From SABI01 sp963676605 (GTDB taxonomy: Bacteria; Spirochaetota; Spirochaetia; Sphaerochaetales; Sphaerochaetaceae): a stretch of DNA of 64,000 bases. This document shows positions 62,859 through 64,000 of the stretch, in pieces. Within the stretch, counting starts at the first letter, position 1. The number at the start of each line of letters is the position of its first letter. The position numbers and the translations under genes are program-made. Below the pieces are notes generated by a model. The model had not been told where the DNA came from, did no database searches, and saw only the letters and a program-made list of their open reading frames with translations. The stretch lies in assembly GCA_963676605.2 (NCBI GenBank), contig CAXXSP010000054.1:33208-97207 (forward strand), given 5' to 3'.

Positions 62859-63484
62859 AGCCGCCTCAGGACATCCATGGGGTGGACGTTGAGACGCACC
62901 ACAAGATAGAGATACGCAAGGGCAAAACCGGCGAGATGGGTGAGATGTGCAACGCCCCCCACACTTCCGGTCACCTGATTGAACAGTTCGATCGCCGCAT
63001 AGAGAAGGACAAGAACCGGAGCCCTCATCGGAAGAATTCCGAACAGGAAGATCCTTGCATTGGGATAGAAGATTGCAAATGCGAACAGGACAGCGAAAAT
63101 CGCACCTGAAGCCCCGACAAGAACTACATTCACCCCCGCTATCAGATAGGCGATGAATGAGAAGATTCCGCTCAGGGTCCCGATGAGAAGATAGAAAAGC
63201 AGGAACTCCTTCGATCCAAGCTGCCGCTCGACTGGTGTCCCGAACATCCAGAGGCCGAACATGTTGAAGAACAGGTGGCCGATTCCCCCGTGCACGAACA
63301 TATAAGTGAAAAACTGCCAGTACCAATGGTTGTACAGGACAGCACCAGGAATCATCGCAAGGTAGGCCGTCATTCTATTCGAAACCATCGTGAACATGAA
63401 CACAATCACATTCGCGATGATCAGTTTGATCGTCACTTGTGTATAGCTGTACCGGAACTTCCGGTGAAGAAAACTCTGTTTCAT
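62855..63484 (-). CDS. Rhomboid-family intramembrane serine protease
   Basis: 209-residue membrane protein with six helices. The catalytic Ser is in GASGAIFAV (~residue 125) and the His in HLTHLAGFALA (~residue 185). The conserved His of helix 2 appears in HGGIGHLFFNMFGLW. It would cleave membrane proteins within or near the bilayer; substrates are unknown. TTG at 63490 is a possible start, but the ATG at 63484 is preferred. No ribosome site is visible; the promoter ends 8 nt upstream. Confidence 0.93.
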   Translation of the reverse strand: MKQSFLHRKFRYSYTQVTIKLIIANVIVFMFTMVSNRMTAYLAMIPGAVLYNHWYWQFFTYMFVHGGIGHLFFNMFGLWMFGTPVERQLGSKEFLLFYLLIGTLSGIFSFIAYLIAGVNVVLVGASGAIFAVLFAFAIFYPNARIFLFGILPMRAPVLVLLYAAIELFNQVTGSVGGVAHLTHLAGFALAYLYLVVRLNVHPMDVLRRL

Positions 63485-63492
63485 ATACAAGA

Positions 63493-63521
63493 AACATAGC
63501 GACAGCTCAGCGAATAGTCAA
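63493..63521 (-). promoter_or_regulatory. Promoter of rhomboid gene, near-leaderless
   Basis: On the minus strand TTGACT, 17 nt and TATGTT end 8 nt before the ATG at 63484. Confidence 0.55.
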
Positions 63522-63550
63522 TTGTGCACCCTTTTCCCACTTTTCACCCC

Positions 63551-63569
63551 GTGTGAAAAATTTTCACAC
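63551..63569. promoter_or_regulatory. 19-bp palindrome upstream of the third sigma-54 promoter
   Basis: GTGTGAAAAATTTTCACAC is a perfect palindrome of 9-bp arms with one central base. It is centred about 135 bp before the predicted start of the sigma-54 transcript, a distance normal for an enhancer-binding protein site, and it differs from the ATTCTGG-N9-CCA sites near the psp genes. Confidence 0.5.
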
Positions 63570-63668
63570 ATAGAAAGCGTGTAAGGAAAAAGTCATGCTG
63601 AGCAGAAGAGGATGTCATTTCTTTATAATGGATACAATTATAAGTTTTTCAACCTGATTGAATAAAGT

Positions 63669-63684
63669 TGGCACGATGAGTGCT
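63669..63684 (+). promoter_or_regulatory. Sigma-54 promoter without a following ORF
   Basis: TGGCACGATGAGTGCT matches the consensus; GG (63670-71) and GC (63682-83) are 12 bp apart. The predicted start is near 63695. No coding frame follows on this strand. Confidence 0.75.
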
Positions 63685-63694
63685 TATTATTTTG

Positions 63695-63800
63695 TACAGA
63701 GCAACAGTTTTTTTTCATACCTCCTTTAGTGTGATTTTCCTTGGGGGTCAGCAGTGATTCTCTCCCCACCCAAACCTCCTGCTGACCTCCTCCTTTTTTT
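63695..63800 (+). ncRNA. Candidate sigma-54-dependent small RNA with anti-Shine-Dalgarno motifs
   Basis: Predicted RNA of about 106 nt, from the sigma-54 start to the T-run. It contains an internal U8 tract, then ACCTCCTTT at 63719-63727, a 9-nt match to the 3' tail of 16S rRNA that pairs with Shine-Dalgarno sequences. ACCTCCT recurs at 63774 in the C-rich terminator loop and at 63785 in the descending stem. No start codon with a usable ribosome site was found. This layout is that of a trans-acting sRNA that would block ribosome sites. Existence and function are inferred. Confidence 0.55.
63743..63800 (+). terminator. Terminator hairpin of the candidate sRNA
   Basis: GGGGGTCAGCAG pairs with CTGCTGACCTCC in a 12-bp stem (one G-U) around a 24-nt C-rich loop; TCC and seven T residues follow. 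Confidence 0.85.
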
Positions 63801-63871
63801 ACCCTGACAATGATAGCCCCCTCACAGAACGACCAGAGAGTTTTATAGCTATCTGAATGGAACGTTGAATT

Positions 63872-64000
63872 CTATTGAGAATTCCCTTCGGCACGGAAGA
63901 CGAGATCGGCTTCGAGAAAGCGTTTCAGCTCCCGAAGACGAAGCAGAGGGTCCATGGTCTTGAAGAATACCATATGAAACGTCTCCCACATAAATACCCA
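63872..64000 (-). CDS. C-terminal end of a gene running off the window
   Basis: The minus strand is open from the window edge to a TAG at 63872-63874. It encodes 42 residues, including MWETFHMVFFKTMDPLLRL and ending RAEGNSQ. Codon use resembles the neighbouring genes. The fragment is too short for a family assignment. Confidence 0.6.
   Translation of the reverse strand, partial: WVFMWETFHMVFFKTMDPLLRLRELKRFLEADLVFRAEGNSQ

Noticed and set aside
63638..63718. A 26-codon ORF on the minus strand (MKKNCCSVQNNKH...) just after AAAGGAGGT, antisense to the candidate sRNA.
   Set aside because: The GGAGG is only 1 nt from the ATG, too close for normal initiation. The ORF runs antisense across the sigma-54 promoter and has no terminator of its own. 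The plus-strand promoter-terminator pair is the better explanation, but strand-specific RNA data should settle it.
1..64000. CRISPR arrays, rRNA genes, prophage structural genes and classical riboswitches.
   Set aside because: No regular repeat-spacer pattern, rRNA sequence, phage genes or recognisable riboswitch core was seen on reading; a covariance-model search could still find a divergent riboswitch.

Overview
The window looks like chromosome from a diderm, probably anaerobic bacterium, most likely a free-living spirochaete. This is inferred from overall gene style: 7TM sensor cyclases, a membrane pyrophosphatase, paired BadF-type activase proteins, sigma-54 Psp stress genes, and outer-membrane barrels ending in Phe. 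No rRNA or other decisive marker is present. Genes are tightly packed, with many convergent pairs overlapping by a few bases.

Layout. 1-3.9 kb: an iron-type ABC importer (binding protein, double permease, ATPase). 4.1-5.7 kb: a DUF5060/DUF4038-type glycoside hydrolase. 5.7-13.5 kb, minus strand: a diguanylate cyclase, TauE-like permease, nitroreductase, conserved hypothetical, membrane pyrophosphatase, DMT transporter and HAD hydrolase. 13.7-17.0 kb, plus strand: an aminotransferase and a GGDEF-EAL protein, followed by tRNA-Ala(CGC).

17.2-28.5 kb is an accessory island. It starts at the tRNA and holds an intact IS4/IS1634-like element, a decayed ISNCY-like transposase, a collapsed AAA ATPase, then sbcD, rhuM, sbcC, a DUF6880 gene, a frameshifted pRiA4b ORF-3-like gene and a second, deleted rhuM. 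The last ends in frame in the C-terminal tail of a different SbcC, written in host-style codons. The cassette therefore appears to have replaced the resident sbcC.

28.5-41 kb is core-like: guanine deaminase, AEC transporter, CBS protein, two tandem outer-membrane barrels, thiamine pyrophosphokinase, an AroE-like protein, an esterase, a beta-propeller glycosidase-like protein, LspA, a Nif3-like protein, a LonB-type protease, a SpoU methyltransferase and RsmI. 41-44.4 kb is a phage-shock (Psp) cluster: two PspA genes, each behind a sigma-54 promoter, with PspF between them on the opposite strand and PspB-like and PspC proteins downstream. 44.5-48.8 kb: a MarR regulator with an 18-bp palindromic operator and a heterodimeric ABC exporter. 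48.8-53 kb: a two-gene 2-hydroxyacyl-CoA dehydratase activase/dehydratase-like operon. 53-63.5 kb: MobA-like transferase, AspS, BaiN-like flavoprotein, OsmC, two small conserved proteins, class II aldolase, ProS, an ankyrin protein, adenosine deaminase and rhomboid.

Two regulatory observations stand out. First, a third sigma-54 promoter near 63.68 kb has no ORF behind it. It is followed after about 105 nt by a strong terminator, and the predicted RNA carries three ACCUCCU motifs, one inside a 9-nt match to the anti-Shine-Dalgarno tail of 16S rRNA. It is a candidate new small RNA. Second, at least eight genes have promoter-like boxes that end only 6-8 nt before the start codon and mostly lack a ribosome-binding site, which suggests common leaderless mRNAs.
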